64,000 bases of DNA from Strigamia acuminata. Its lineage: Eukaryota > Arthropoda > Chilopoda > Geophilomorpha > Linotaeniidae. Below, one piece after another: positions 41,125-51,939 of the stretch; within the stretch, counting starts at the first letter, position 1; the number at the start of each line of letters is the position of its first letter. Below the pieces are notes generated by a model. It was not told the origin of the DNA. It was given only the letters and a program-made list of their open reading frames with translations, and made no database searches. The position numbers and the translations under genes were made by a program. Where the stretch lies: the NCBI GenBank assembly GCA_949358305.1, contig OX442314.1:29249118-29313117 (forward strand), given 5' to 3'.

Positions 41125-42200
41125 TTATGTTATTCCGAAAAACCATAAAACTGAGTTTGCTTGCGACCACGGCGAGATCTTCGACTTTGCGCTGGCGGTA
41201 CAGGAATCGGCGGCGGAGTCTGAGGACGCGGAGGAGGAATCGCAGCCGGGACTGGAACGTTTTGTTGAGCCAGAACAAGTTTTGTCGGTGTTGGCGTTCG
41301 CACTGCTGTTGTGGTCAGTGCTGAAGTCGCAGTTGACGTGGACGTTAACGCGCTTACGCATCGGGTCCATCACCGTGAGGTCGGGCAGCAAACGAGGGTC
41401 GAGCGGGTGCAGTCTCGGAGCAGCAGGCGTCGCAGGGGAAGCAGCTGCAGTTGGAGCAATAGCAGGCAAAGGTGTGATGGGCGGAGGTGTGGGCACAGCT
41501 CCTACACTCGGCGTGAGGGCGTACGCGACAGCACCAACCGCGCCTTTCGTCTTCTCGATGAGGCCAAACGCGTCCAGCCAGTCGCGACCTAGCAACGGGA
41601 CGGTGCCTGAAGTCGCCACACACAACGGCAAGGCGTGGGAGCGATCGCCGTAACGCACTGGAACGGTGCAGACGCCTTCCATCGGCAGGACGTGTCCATC
41701 GTAGGACGACATTTCGATGTCCAGCGGTTCTAGAGGAAATTGAGAAAAGCATTCGTTATACAATTTTCTGCTGATGAATGTGGCACCAGCGCCCGTATCC
41801 AACTCCATCCAGAGCTTGGTGGACGCGACGATGACTTCGATGACCAGCGACTTGATGCGTTTTATCGTCGCCGAATTCACAGCTGTCGCAGGCGGAGCAA
41901 CTGAAGGTGTGATCGAGTAGAAGGTCAACTTCCTCGTGAATTGCCTCGGTTCCACGTCGATTGCGTGAAGTGGCGCCGATTTCGATGCAGTAGACATGCA
42001 TGCCGACTGGATGTGGCCTTCGCAGCCGCAATTGTTGCATTTGTAGGCGCGAAATTTCCATTCCGCACGTCTGTGGCCTGTTTCACCGCACAACAAGCAT
42101 TTGTCGGGGTCGCGTTGGTCTTTCGCACCCGATGGCTTGTGTTGGCGACCAGTGGTACCCTTCGTACGCGCGTTCGTCTTTGTTTGGTGGCGTTGCCGAC
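41125..42200 (-). CDS. T1 zinc-knuckle and protease frame
   Basis: This frame is -1 relative to the T1 Gag frame and overlaps it. It reads through CLLCGETGHRRAEW, a CCHC knuckle whose last Cys has become Trp, and an intact knuckle CNNCGCEGHIQSAC. A retropepsin site ELDTGAGATFIS follows, then LGRDWLDAFG typical of the protease C-terminus, and a Pro/Ala/Ser-rich tail to the stop at 41125. In T2 the corresponding Gag and knuckles are in one frame, so the shift near 42165-42215 is probably a mutation rather than programmed; no canonical slippery heptamer is visible. The upstream limit given is approximate. Confidence 0.7.
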
Positions 42201-42743
42201 CTGATGCACGGACGTAGGCGTCTCGGTGAAGCTCATAATGTCAGAGCTAGCCAACTCAGCTGCTATGGCGGCAGCCAAAGCTCTCTCGAAGGTGAGATTA
42301 GTCTGCAAATACAGCGTTTCTTGGACCGCACGCATGTTTAGTCCAAAAATAAACTGGTTTCTCAACTCGTTGTTGAGATTTTTGCCCAGTTCGCAATATT
42401 TAGTAAGCGCCTGCAAGGCGTTAGCAAACTCCATAACCGTCTCGCCTTTGTTGCGACGACGCGATCGAAAACGAATCAGCTCACCTTGCGCCAGCGGCTT
42501 CGGCTTTTGGTGTTTTTCCACAAGTGCCACGATTTCGTCGTATTTCATCGTTGAAGGATCTTTGGGTCGGACCAAATCCACAATTTTCTGCACGGTAGCC
42601 ATTCCGACACAAGCCAAAAGGTGGTTGACCTTGTCGGCGTCCAAAGTGATTTTGTTGCACGCGAAGACACACTTCATTTGGAACACATAAGTGGACCAAT
42701 CGTCTGATGGATTGTACTTCTCGGGGTTCCCGGTCAGCAGCAT
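41925..42743 (-). CDS. gag: T1 Gag
   Basis: ATG 42743 lies close inside the primer site. The product (272 aa in this frame) begins with the Gag core PEKYNPSDDWSTYVFQM, continues through HQKPKPLAQGELIRFRSR and ends its recognisable part near ALAAAIAAEL. This arrangement is typical of the small Gag proteins of Gypsy elements such as the K02A2.6-like families. The C-terminal part in this frame is out of register; the true zinc-knuckle region continues in the -1 frame. Confidence 0.8.
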   Translation of the reverse strand: MLLTGNPEKYNPSDDWSTYVFQMKCVFACNKITLDADKVNHLLACVGMATVQKIVDLVRPKDPSTMKYDEIVALVEKHQKPKPLAQGELIRFRSRRRNKGETVMEFANALQALTKYCELGKNLNNELRNQFIFGLNMRAVQETLYLQTNLTFERALAAAIAAELASSDIMSFTETPTSVHQVGNATKQRRTRVRRVPLVANTSHRVRKTNATPTNACCAVKQATDVRNGNFAPTNATIAAAKATSSRHACLLHRNRRHFTQSTWNRGNSRGS

Positions 42744-42919
42744 TGTAACGGCAAAGAATACGAAAAGATGAAAACGTGTTGGGAAAAACTCACGGAGACG
42801 TGTTAGGCCTAGCGCACGAGCGCGTGGTCAAAAAGTCCAAAAATCGTCAAAAATCGCATTAAAACAATCAAAACTTGTGGATATTGTTCTGGAAACGAAT
42901 GTCCCATCCTCGTCGCCAA

Positions 42920-43103
42920 TGAAGTGTTTCTCTAAATGGATTCGGATCGATGGTGTTGGATTGGAAATGAACGGACTAGAAGACGACCATGTTGAGTGGG
43001 CTTATTTGCATAAGTGCCTTTTAATCGAGTAACAACGTAGGTGGCGCTGCAATCGGCAGCGTCACAAATTATCATAAACAAAAGTGGAGTACGAGATACT
43101 CCA
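42920..43103 (-). repeat. T1 5' LTR
   Basis: Right-hand LTR in plus coordinates, hence the promoter-bearing LTR of the minus-strand element; followed directly by the GGTAA target duplication. Confidence 0.9.
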
Positions 43104-43108
43104 GGTAA

Positions 43109-43740
43109 AAATTCCTCTGTTCATTTGATGGCGTAAACTGTAAACTCCAGAGGGACTCCGCAGTGGTTTACAGCCGTTTGCGGTGGTTCACGAGCAGCGG
43201 TTTGCTCTGTCGGCAATGGCGAGTCTCGGACGAATCAACAAGACTCAACGATGGTCGGCGGTGAGCGTTTTTCTCGGGCTATACTCGAGATTTGTAACAA
43301 GCGCAAATGGGGCTGGTCTAAGGAATAAATAGAATAAATGCAAGTTGGTTAAATATAAAAAATGACAAAACAGTTTATTCGGTTTAATTTACAAATGAAT
43401 CAATAAATTAAAGATAAATACTGAATAATGAGAATGAATAAATAGGCGACAACGGTCGCGAGAATAAAAGAAAACAAAAGGAAAGCACGCGCAACAACGG
43501 CTCGTTGTTGAAAATGGCGACGTCTTCGCATCTCAAATGCACTCGCACGTACGGCGATGGCAGGAGTTCCGGAGAAGCTCATGGTGGCTCCTACAATGGC
43601 GGTGGTTCACAACAAGCATAGGGCTTTGGGCGCTACTCGAAGATCGCTAAGTGTATGGTCGATACACACAAAGAGGCTGATTAAGCAGCAGAGTCTCAAC
43701 AGATCAAACAAACACTGTAAAAACTGACTGAAAGAGGAGT
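43109..43740 (-). repeat. Decayed LTR-type sequence right of T1
   Basis: It resumes the LTR-type sequence broken by T1: gaactccagagggactccgc near 43150 matches ctccggagggactccgc near 40675. A further TTTATTCGG block near 43374 and a CGTACGGCGATGGC block near 43548 indicate a second related unit. No gene. Confidence 0.4.
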
Positions 43741-44371
43741 GAGATGGCAATACACATAGTCGAACGTGCGCCAAGGTGGGTTGGCTTTTGGGAACGAATG
43801 GTGAAGTTAACCAAGTCTAGCTTGAAAAAAGTCCTAGGAAAATCGTCCCTGAATTTTGAGGAGTTGACAACCATTCTCTCGGAAGTCGAGTCGTGCATAA
43901 ATTCGCGACCACTCACCTACGTATACACCGAAGACGAAGATAGTCACCCGATAACTCCGCTCATTTCTTGGTCGGAAAACGAAGCTGTAATTTACCAGAT
44001 CCCAGTCAAAAAATTAGTCAACATCTACCATCGACATCGGCCGTGATTTTAAAGCATTGGAAACTACGCCAGCTAAAGTTGGGACATTGGTGGTTGCGAT
44101 GGCAGCGGGAATATCTCACCAAGTTGAGCGTTCACCGTAAGAGTTCACGATAAGAGTTCACGAGAAGTACAACCGGGAGATGTCGTACTTATAGAACAAT
44201 TGAATTAGCCCCGGATGACCTGAAAGATCGGAAGAGTTGTGGAAATTTTCCGCATGTGAGATAAAATTATCAGTCGGAAAGAACTTGCGGCGACCAGTAC
44301 AGCGATTGTGCGTTCTGGAAACTCACGACATGGAAGAATTGAGTGGAGTTACCACTCCGGCCCCAGTGTAA
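43741..44371 (+). pseudogene. BEL/Pao pol remnant (integrase C-terminus)
   Basis: The plus strand encodes ERAPRWVGFWERMVKLTK, SLNFEELTTILSEVESC and NSRPLTY, the diagnostic end of the integrase core of BEL/Pao elements. After a frameshift near 44030 it continues with HWWLRWQREYLTKL and a GDVVLIEQ segment, then LRRPVQRLCVLE shortly before a stop at 44371. It contains several frame breaks and lacks the rest of Pol, so it is a dead fragment. Confidence 0.85.
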
Positions 44372-45858
44372 AAACTGGTGTTTTAGTACGAAGCAGGGAC
44401 AGTTCGAGCGGAATAAAGTGTTGACGTGCGGAGAAGCCAACAATCAGCAGGAGTTTCTGAGCGATAACGAATGACGCGCAACAGGAAGTCGGCAAAAAAT
44501 GTCAGAAATTATGCTAAATTATCCTTTGTTCTCTTGAATATTGAAATGTAAACCCCAAGAAATTACAATAAACTTGTTCTCAACCTAAGAAGACATGTTT
44601 TTATTGCTCGAATAGAGAAAGCTAGAAAATCAGTAATTATACAGTTTTTAATCAAAATTAATGAAAATCGACTTTGTGAATCTTCAAAAACACGATCAAT
44701 ACCTGATATTTTTCAGAGCAGTGACGATGTGTTTCCAGTTTGATGTTGTAGTTGAGAGTGGGCTCAAACTCCAAAATTTGGGGCTTAAGCACACTCTGGT
44801 CCTGCGCAATAAATGTGGGCAACAAATTTGGTGCAACAAAGGAATTGTTGCACCAAAACAGTTGCTCCTACAAATTACCCCAACCAAATTGGGGTGAAGT
44901 GGATTTTGCAACCATAATCATTTCGATTCATGTGAAAAACAAATTACGTAAATTGAATTACAATTGTAATCCAAAAAGACAAAATTAAAAAGACACTTTA
45001 CAATGAGCACGCACAATAACTTTATAGTTTGTAAATTTCAAATTTGTCAGATTTAACAAAAAATTTAATTTTAATTTAATTTTAAATTTGTCAGTTTTAA
45101 CAATAAATTTAATGTAATTAAAATTCTTTTTTTAATTTATTATAATTTATTTCAAAATATTAACATGCAAATATTTTCATTATTCTATGAAAATAAGTCT
45201 CATAAAAATAAATCTCATGAAAATAAATCCTATGAAATTTTTAAAAAATCTCACACATCCATAAGATATGCAGAGGATTCATAGCCTCAATCAGAAAAGT
45301 GAACAAAATCAACAGAAGGAAATGATACAAGCTCGCATCAATGTCCTGATTGTTAGATATTCTAAAACCAAATTAAAATGTAAAATTACAGAATTTGTAT
45401 CAACTTTTTGTTTCATTTAACTCCAACAATGATATTCTAATTAAGTTTTGAAGTAAAATTGATAGAACCAACCCCATATTTAACAAATGTAAATTTCTTA
45501 GTTTTTTATTTTTGAAATATATCGCCAGCTGGTGATAAACTAAGAAATTAACTTTACAAGTCATTTACAAGCAACTTAAATTTAATGTAAATGTCGAATT
45601 TACACTTGAAATTTACAAAGTGTGTAAATTCAATGTTAAATACCGGTATCTAATTTGTCTTCGATTTTACAACAACTTTACAAAAACTGTAAAGCTCACA
45701 TTTCCACATTAACTTTTGGAACATTTACAATTTGTAAAGCCATATTTTTTTCCAGTGCAAGTTAATTAATTTTTTCTACCGTATCATTTAAGTACCATCG
45801 ATGTAAAACGACATATAAGTTACGCAGTTTTATCTTTTAAACTTGATTTGTAGATAAA
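44372..45858. other. AT-rich intergenic DNA before DEG/ENaC gene B
   Basis: Near 44750-44930 lies another copy of the GTGCAACAA...TTGTTGCACC hairpin followed by ACCCCAACC...TTGGGGT, as at 40105 and, inverted, near 23090. The remainder is very AT-rich with aaatttaatt-type runs, and no gene is visible. The 60 bases before 45859 are the likely 5' untranslated region of gene B. Confidence 0.4.
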
Positions 45859-48800
45859 ATGCCTGCTCCTAAAGCTTTGCGCATTCGCCGGATCCGTATC
45901 CGTACTCGCCAATTTGTGCAACAAGAATTGCAAACTTCCCTGTCGGGCAAAGATAGTTTGCGATTTATAAACAAAGTTCTCGAGAACACTGGAATAGTTC
46001 GTGCAGTTTGGTTGGTTGGTTGGTTGGTTTGTTTCGCCATTTGCGGTTATCAAACTTGGGAAAGATTTCGCTTCTACATGTCTGGACCCTTCAAAGTTGA
46101 AATTGATTTTGTTCTAATACAAGAAAGTAGATTTGCTGAAATTAGACTCATGGCGCTTGATACTCCTCTGGTGTCGGAGTACTGGGACAAAATACCAGAA
46201 GATAATTTACTTGATGATGTAAAAGAGAGAATGAGAGCTTGCAGGATCCCAGTGAGAGGAATCATTTTGAAGAAAGTCAAAGTTAAAAATTACACACACT
46301 TGTGGGAACATTCCAACATTTCAGAAAATATGCAGCACTTTAAGGTCAGACAGGTAAGTAACCTTGGATAAATAAAAGAGCTATATTAAAAGATTTTGTT
46401 GCCAATAATTTGTCAATAACTATTTTTTCAGGGCAAAACTATATTACTTGAGACCAAGATGAGAAGTGGCAATTACACAAACCAGGAGACAACAGTCGAA
46501 TTAAAATACAAGAATTCTGTTTTCGGCAGTACACTGATTATGAAAACAGGTAAAATTAATATAATCATATTTTCCATTTATATAATCTTTTTGGCCGTAT
46601 TATTATTATTATTTTTTTTTAAAGATTTACAACAGGCTTCAAAGAGAAAATTGCATATCCTTTTTAAAAAAAATGGAACCTGTGACTTACCAATGGTTGC
46701 AGTCAGTTCACTTTGTCAAATTGGGGATCCGTAATACGTGCAACATTTTTACGCGCGAAAATACCAATCACATCTAAGAATGGTGTTGCATAGTGCATAT
46801 ATTCGTACGTGCGACGCGTACAAATCACGTAGGCATCCGTGTGCTCCCTCAGTTCGCTCTTGAGGAAACTCTGGATAAAATTCGTCACATTAACCGTAAT
46901 ATTTTTAGCCAATCATTCCGGTCGTAATCGTTCATAAACTCGACCAACGTGATGAGCAAGTGGGCGATCCCGTTCTCGCTCTTGTTGCAATCACCCGAGT
47001 CGGCAGACATCATGCATGTGCATACATATAAAAGTCGCCGTCGTGCCTATGAATGCTTACAATGTGAACATGTGCGATGTTGCGCATGTAGATACTTACA
47101 AAACTTAACGTCGCACGAATGCATGCAAACAGTATGCATAATCGCGACGTTGTGCGTAAGAATATCACGTATATTATAGAGGCCCGTCAAATTGATTTTC
47201 CTTCAAGGGGATGGCAAATTTCGTTCAATCCTGTTCGTAAAAAATGTTCACACTAACCTGATTTAGCATGGCTAACCGAATATACCATGAACAGTTTATG
47301 CGACTGGGATTGTACAATTGCGGTCATAAAAATTGTTCATTGCACTTCCACCGTTTAATACTAGGTGTCTCTGAAGGATGGTGTCATGCCCTATCGATAC
47401 ACTTTGCCCGTGCAGATGGGAATTGAAGCTGAATTTCAATTTATTTTGCGTAAAGTGAGTTAATTGCTTGTCTGTTTAGTTCTAGCAATTTATTCAATGA
47501 TGCAGCAAGATTACAGATATCTTGTGACAGTTATTAATTTGTATTGCAAATGGATACATTTAACAAAAATAGTGATATTGTATTTCTTTTCTGCAAGTAT
47601 CAATTTTTGCCTTCAAGAAAGCCCTACTGTGAGCCAAGCCTGATAAAGCAAACCCAATGTTATGAAGACTGTGTGACAAAACAAACTCTAAAAAAACATC
47701 CACAATGCAGGTCTGTAAACTTAGTTCACTGAAACAATTGATAATGCTGATAGATTGTTAACTTAGGTTGCCTTATATGGCTGACAAAAATCTGCCAGAC
47801 TGCAGTTTAGAAGCAAACAAGTCAATTGTGTTTAAAGTGTATGACGACTCCTACCAACCCGAAACATTCATGCTGGCAACAATTGAATGTGGTTGCCTAA
47901 GACCTTGTCAAACGAGTGTTTATATCCTAATAGTGCGGACTGATACTAGTTAAGTCAAACAATTTCATATTTGCGCATAATTATAACAAAATTAATCATC
48001 TTCATTGTTAGATTTTGAAGATGAACCCAGTAGTAAAGATTTAGTAAGTTTTAATCTTAAAGTAATGGAAGAAACATTTGTCAGAATGACAGAAATCTAC
48101 ATTTACAAAATGCCTGATTTGATGATCGATTTTGCCGGTAATCTAGGATTTTCTTTGGGATTTTCTCTTCTCTCTATAATCGAAATTGTACAGTTTGTTT
48201 CGCTTTTGTGCTACAATAAGTATATTAGACCTGTTCGACTACAAGCTCACATAAAAACAAAAGTCATTAATCAAATCAGAATGGCAAATTTGAAGAAAAA
48301 GGCAAAGGAAACTTTGCCTCAAACCTCGCCCATGCTACAGCGCACGTTGTTTTTCATTCTCATTTTTATTTGCGTCTCCTTAGCAGTTTATGTGAGCAAA
48401 GAAAGAATTACATTATATCTGAGTGAACCGACAAGATATGTGGTAAATATTCAAGAAAATGACACATTATATATGCCCAACGTTATTGCATGTATGGACG
48501 GACCCTTAACGACACGCTACAGGAACCGATATGCCAACATTACAGGCATTCCAGAATGCAAAATTCACTTTGTTGATTTAATGAATACAACTGTCAATGG
48601 GAAAAAGCCATCAATGGAAGATGTATGGCGCTATCAAACACCTTTAATGGATACGTCTACCTTGGAGGCTGCTGCAAGTGTAAGTGTTTGGTCCGATGTC
48701 CAAAAGTGTCAAAGAACAATAATCGTCATCCGTGGGATGGGATGACATTAAATCCTGGTTCTTAACTTTTGTAGCAGTTGGCACTCCTTGACTTTTTCAA

Positions 48801-50479
48801 TCTCTGCTCACAGCTTACCAAAAGAAAATATTTTTGAACTAAGTTTTTACTGGTGTTACTGAACCACTTATGAAATAGCGTTGCAACTCCAGGTGGTACA
48901 TGCACCATCAGTTAAGAAACGCTGCATTGTATACTTGTAGGTTATAGGCAGGAAATGGGTCAAAGAGCATAAAAAAACAATTTCTACCATCCAAATCCCA
49001 ATGGGTCAAAAACTGTGGCAGTGATTGAATACGCAGTAGCTCGGATTTGCGTTGGGTCAAAAGGCATTTGATAAACCTATTTTATACCTGTTAGGTAAAC
49101 TGTGCGAGTGCTAGGTCAAACTCGCTCTTTCTACCAAATTCAATCGTATACAGGAAAATTGTGCATAAAATGTATTTTCTTAACAGAACCTAGGAATAAA
49201 AGCAAACGTATCTTGGAGCACAATAGCTATGCACACAGGAACATGCTATCAATCTCAAATAGGTGATTAAAAATTTGTACAAAAATTATATTTGTATAAC
49301 AATTATAATGACATTATTTTCTTAGAACCACTAATATATGCAGGAGTTGGTTCAGCAATATTTTTTAGTTTTCGACCAAACTTTCGTCAAATCTGTAAGC
49401 AGAATGAGTACGAGGTAATGAAAAAATTCCATTTTTCATCAACTATTAAATTTTGCACGGTACTCGAATAAATACACAAGATGCACAATACTTATCCATT
49501 GGGCGGACAAAAGTCGACGTCAAGAGTCTTAGTAATTAATCGTTTTGAGAAGTTACTAAAGACATTTGCAGTAAGCACAGAGATGAAATGTACCTACACA
49601 TGCTTGTATTTTTGTTAACTGTAGGGTTGTTTGTTCAGAACTAACTTCATGCTAAATATCAAGAATACGATAACTGTAGTTTTCTTTTTGTAGGTGTACT
49701 TTAAACAAAGCGAAGCGACGATTCCATCAATTCCCTCAATACTCAGAAGCAGAAGAAGTATTAAAAGAGACACATTTACCATTCTCACATTCAAAATGTT
49801 TAAAGTATGTTTGTAGATTATTATATAAACAAAACTGCTAAATTGATTGTTTTAATTTAGACCCTTCGATTAAATCTGAAATCTCAACCTTGCCTTGACC
49901 ATGACAAATACATAAGATGCCAAGATGATTGCTACGAAAAAAAGATTTATAATATACTCCAGTGCAAGTGAGCATTTCTTTTTCTTTTAGGGAGTTACTG
50001 TTGTAAAAATCTGTGTTTTGGACAGATGAAATTTTTAAACCTTACATTAAAGGTTTTATGATGTAATTTGTAATACATTTTATTTAAATTTTTTTAGGTT
50101 ACCATTTTTGGTCAACATCAATAAGAATAATTGCACCAACCTTCAAGACACTAAAACTTCATTGGCATTGTTCATGAACCGTTCATTATCTACCAATATA
50201 ATGATAGACTGCGTTTGCCATCCACCTTGTGAAGAGCAAGTGTTTGACACATTTGTTTTCTTTCAAGACACACAAGCATGGCCATTCGAACTTCTTTCTA
50301 TAATTCCAATGAACAACATAATTGAAGAGATTAAGCAAATATTATCCTACACTGAAGTTGCATTGTGCTGTGACATTGGAAATTGTTTTTCACTAATGCT
50401 TGGCCTTTCAATTCTTGCAATTCCACAGCTATCACAAAAAATATTTTTGCAATTTATGCGGCTAACCAGAAAAAACTGA
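45859..50479 (+). CDS. DEG/ENaC channel gene B with two channel domains
   Basis: Exons: 45859-46353, 46432-46549, 46625-46723 (interrupted), 47365-47454, 47598-47710, 47767-47948, 48012-48679, 49187-49262, 49326-49414, 49694-49804, 49861-49967, 50098-50479. Domain one has TM1 in exon 1 (VRAVWLVGWLVCFAICGY), the Cys motif ECGCLRPCQTSVY in exon 6 and TM2 with GFS in NLGFSLGFSLLSIIEIV. The same exon runs on through a basic linker of about 50 residues to a second TM1 (RTLFFILIFICVSLAVYV) and MPNVIACMDG. The remaining exons give the second ectodomain, DCVCHPPCEEQ and TM2 with MLGLSILAIPQL. DEG/ENaC subunits normally have one such unit and assemble as trimers. Introns of the two domains lie at matching places. 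Domain one is damaged or unusual at exon 3, which carries a mobile insert and lacks a clear donor; a TAA follows at about 47253 in the restored frame, so domain one may be degenerating. Confidence 0.72.
46724..47185. mobile_element. 462-bp element in a DEG/ENaC exon, 9-bp target duplication
   Basis: GTCAAATTG flanks the insert on both sides (46715-46723 and 47186-47194). The ends are imperfect inverted repeats, GGGATCCGTAATACGTG against GGGCCTCTATAATATACGTG. Removing the insert would make the DEG/ENaC exon frame continuous across the site. A 9-bp duplication is typical of Mutator-like elements. The interior is GC-richer than its surroundings and carries a coding-like minus-strand segment. Confidence 0.75.
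46735..47012 (-). pseudogene. Coding-like segment inside the 462-bp element
   Basis: From an ATGATG near 47012 the minus strand reads an opening including SENGIAHLLITLVEFMNDY. After a one-base shift near 46910 it continues as NITVNVTNFIQSFLKSELRE and TPFLDVIGIFARKNVARIT, reaching the terminal repeat. The composition looks like real protein, not noise. I do not recognise the family. It may be a captured gene fragment or the remnant of an element-encoded protein. Confidence 0.35.
48012..48679 (+). other. Fusion exon: TM2 of domain one joined to TM1 of domain two
   Basis: 222 uninterrupted codons between an AG acceptor (48010-48011) and GTAAGT donor (48680). The order is MEETFVRMTEIYIYKMPDL, TM2, the linker CYNKYIRPVRLQAHIKTKV and ANLKKKAKETLPQTSP, a second TM1, and the start of a second ectodomain. 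There is no stop codon, intron or promoter-sized gap between the two channel halves. This exon is the direct evidence that gene B is a tandem fusion rather than two adjacent genes. Confidence 0.8.
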
Positions 50480-50560
50480 AAAATACTATCACATTTCTCA
50501 AATAATATACACTGATATAAATAAAAAATTAAACGACAATTAAATCTAAAGCATACCCTA

Positions 50561-50568
50561 ATAAATAA

Positions 50569-50599
<31 letters not shown>

Positions 50600-50611
50600 G
50601 TAAATAAATAT
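50561..50611. repeat. (AAAT)n microsatellite
   Basis: About 12 units of AAAT with one G interruption, just after DEG/ENaC gene B. Confidence 0.95.
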
Positions 50612-50713
50612 AACAAAAAATCAACACACACAATGGTACATAAGGAGCAGGGCTCGCTAACTCACTAATCCACACAATACAGCTAAACTTTTCTATAAAT
50701 CACCCATAAACTC

Positions 50714-50898
50714 TAATGTGTTCCTTGGTTTGATATTGTTGATTACAAAGTGGGTTATTACGGAGTCGTGAATAAAGCAGCCATCTTGGTTAGTAGAATT
50801 AACATAAGACATTTATTTGCATGTTTTTACACAGGTGGCGCTGACAGTTGACCAGCGTCACAAATTGACATATTGAAAGATGGAGTGCGGACACTCCA
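50714..50898 (-). repeat. T2 3' LTR
   Basis: Starts TAATGTGTTCCTTGG and ends GCGGACACTCCA on the plus strand; nearly identical to 53117-53302 (one C/T difference seen near 50723 against 53126). Confidence 0.88.
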
Positions 50899-51939
50899 GT
50901 ACCCCCTTAATTGGGATCCAAAAGGGAGCAATTTTACAAAATGAAATATTAAAACATTGAATTTAAATGTAAATAAGGAATAAAATAACATACAATTACA
51001 AAGTTGAATTGGCTCATTAATTTGATGGGAAACCATAAAATTCCGTCGGGGACTGCTTACGGAATTCGGAGGCGGTCCAGGCGGTGACACAGGAGCAACA
51101 GGCGGCTGAGAAGGCAGCGGTGGTGTTGACGGTTTTGCAGGTGAGGTTGCAGTCCGAGTTGCGGTTACAGGTTGAGCAAGTGTCGGGGAAGCAACTGCAC
51201 TCTGAGGGCTCACAAACGGACCAATGTGCCAATCATCCCCCTTAATTGGAAGTGGCGTTCCAATTGATAAGTCGTGTTGCAGTTGGTCGGTGTGTCGTGA
51301 CCAAATGACGGCGGAAGTCTTGCGCAACGAACGAAATGAAACCAAGAATTGGTCCACGGAATCTGCCAAAGAGAGTTGAGATTTGGTTAATTTCTCCATT
51401 TCGTCATGGAAAAAGTTGCGGTGCTGCAACAATAACGTGTGGAACGGGTCGAGCGCGTCAGTGCTTGCCAAGCAGTCTGTGGAAGCCAGCGCCGTCGCTG
51501 CAGCGGCAACAATCACGTTTGGAGTAGACTCGTTCGGCGGGGAAGCTTCTACATCCAGTCTAGGGACGGTGAATTTAGCAGTCGTGTTTGTTGGAGGTTG
51601 AGTGCGCTTTCGAGCAGCGCGTCTTCGTGCAGACTTTGAAGTGGTCATGGCGGTCGAATTCACAACAGCACCCATCGAAATACCAGCTGGGGACAACAAA
51701 TTGAAGGTGTCCAACCAATTTCGACCCATGACTGGCACTGACCCAGTCGCAGCAACACAGAGCGGTAGGACGTATTTGCGGCGATCGTGCTGCACCGGCA
51801 CATGGCAAACCCCGTCCATCGGGAGGACGTGTCCGTCGTAAGTGGACATCTGCGAATCGAGCGGCTGCAACTGAAATCGAGAAAAATTACGATTATACAT
51901 CTCGCGACTGATGGTTGTCGCTTCAGCGCCCGTGTCGAT
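50827..51939 (-). CDS. T2 protease region, after an in-frame UAG
   Basis: It continues the Gag frame directly after TAG (51942-51940) with IDTGAEATTISREMYN, the retropepsin active site. MDGVCHVPVQHD and VPVMGRNWLDTF follow, completing an aspartic protease of Gypsy type. A Ser/Pro/Ala-rich tail follows, and the frame ends inside the 3' LTR. In T1 the residue aligned with the stop is Glu (ELDTGAG), so GAG to TAG mutation is the simplest explanation; stop-codon readthrough is the alternative. Confidence 0.75.
   Translation of the reverse strand: MDTGAEATTISREMYNRNFSRFQLQPLDSQMSTYDGHVLPMDGVCHVPVQHDRRKYVLPLCVAATGSVPVMGRNWLDTFNLLSPAGISMGAVVNSTAMTTSKSARRRAARKRTQPPTNTTAKFTVPRLDVEASPPNESTPNVIVAAAATALASTDCLASTDALDPFHTLLLQHRNFFHDEMEKLTKSQLSLADSVDQFLVSFRSLRKTSAVIWSRHTDQLQHDLSIGTPLPIKGDDWHIGPFVSPQSAVASPTLAQPVTATRTATSPAKPSTPPLPSQPPVAPVSPPGPPPNSVSSPRRNFMVSHQINEPIQLCNCMLFYSLFTFKFNVLIFHFVKLLPFGSQLRGYWSVRTPSFNMSICDAGQLSAPPV

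Larger units (their letters stand above)
40801..43103 (-). mobile_element. T1: Gag-protease-only LTR element (2.3 kb)
   Basis: LTRs of 187 and 184 bp (40801-40987 and 42920-43103) bracket Gag and protease frames. GGTAA flanks both ends (40796-40800 and 43104-43108). Next to the right LTR the minus strand reads TGGCGACGAGGATGGGAC, a TGGCG-type primer site whose tRNA I cannot assign. Next to the left LTR lies the purine tract AATTGGGGGAATGA. There is no space or motif for reverse transcriptase, RNase H or integrase, so it is non-autonomous, like the TR-GAG class. Confidence 0.88.
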
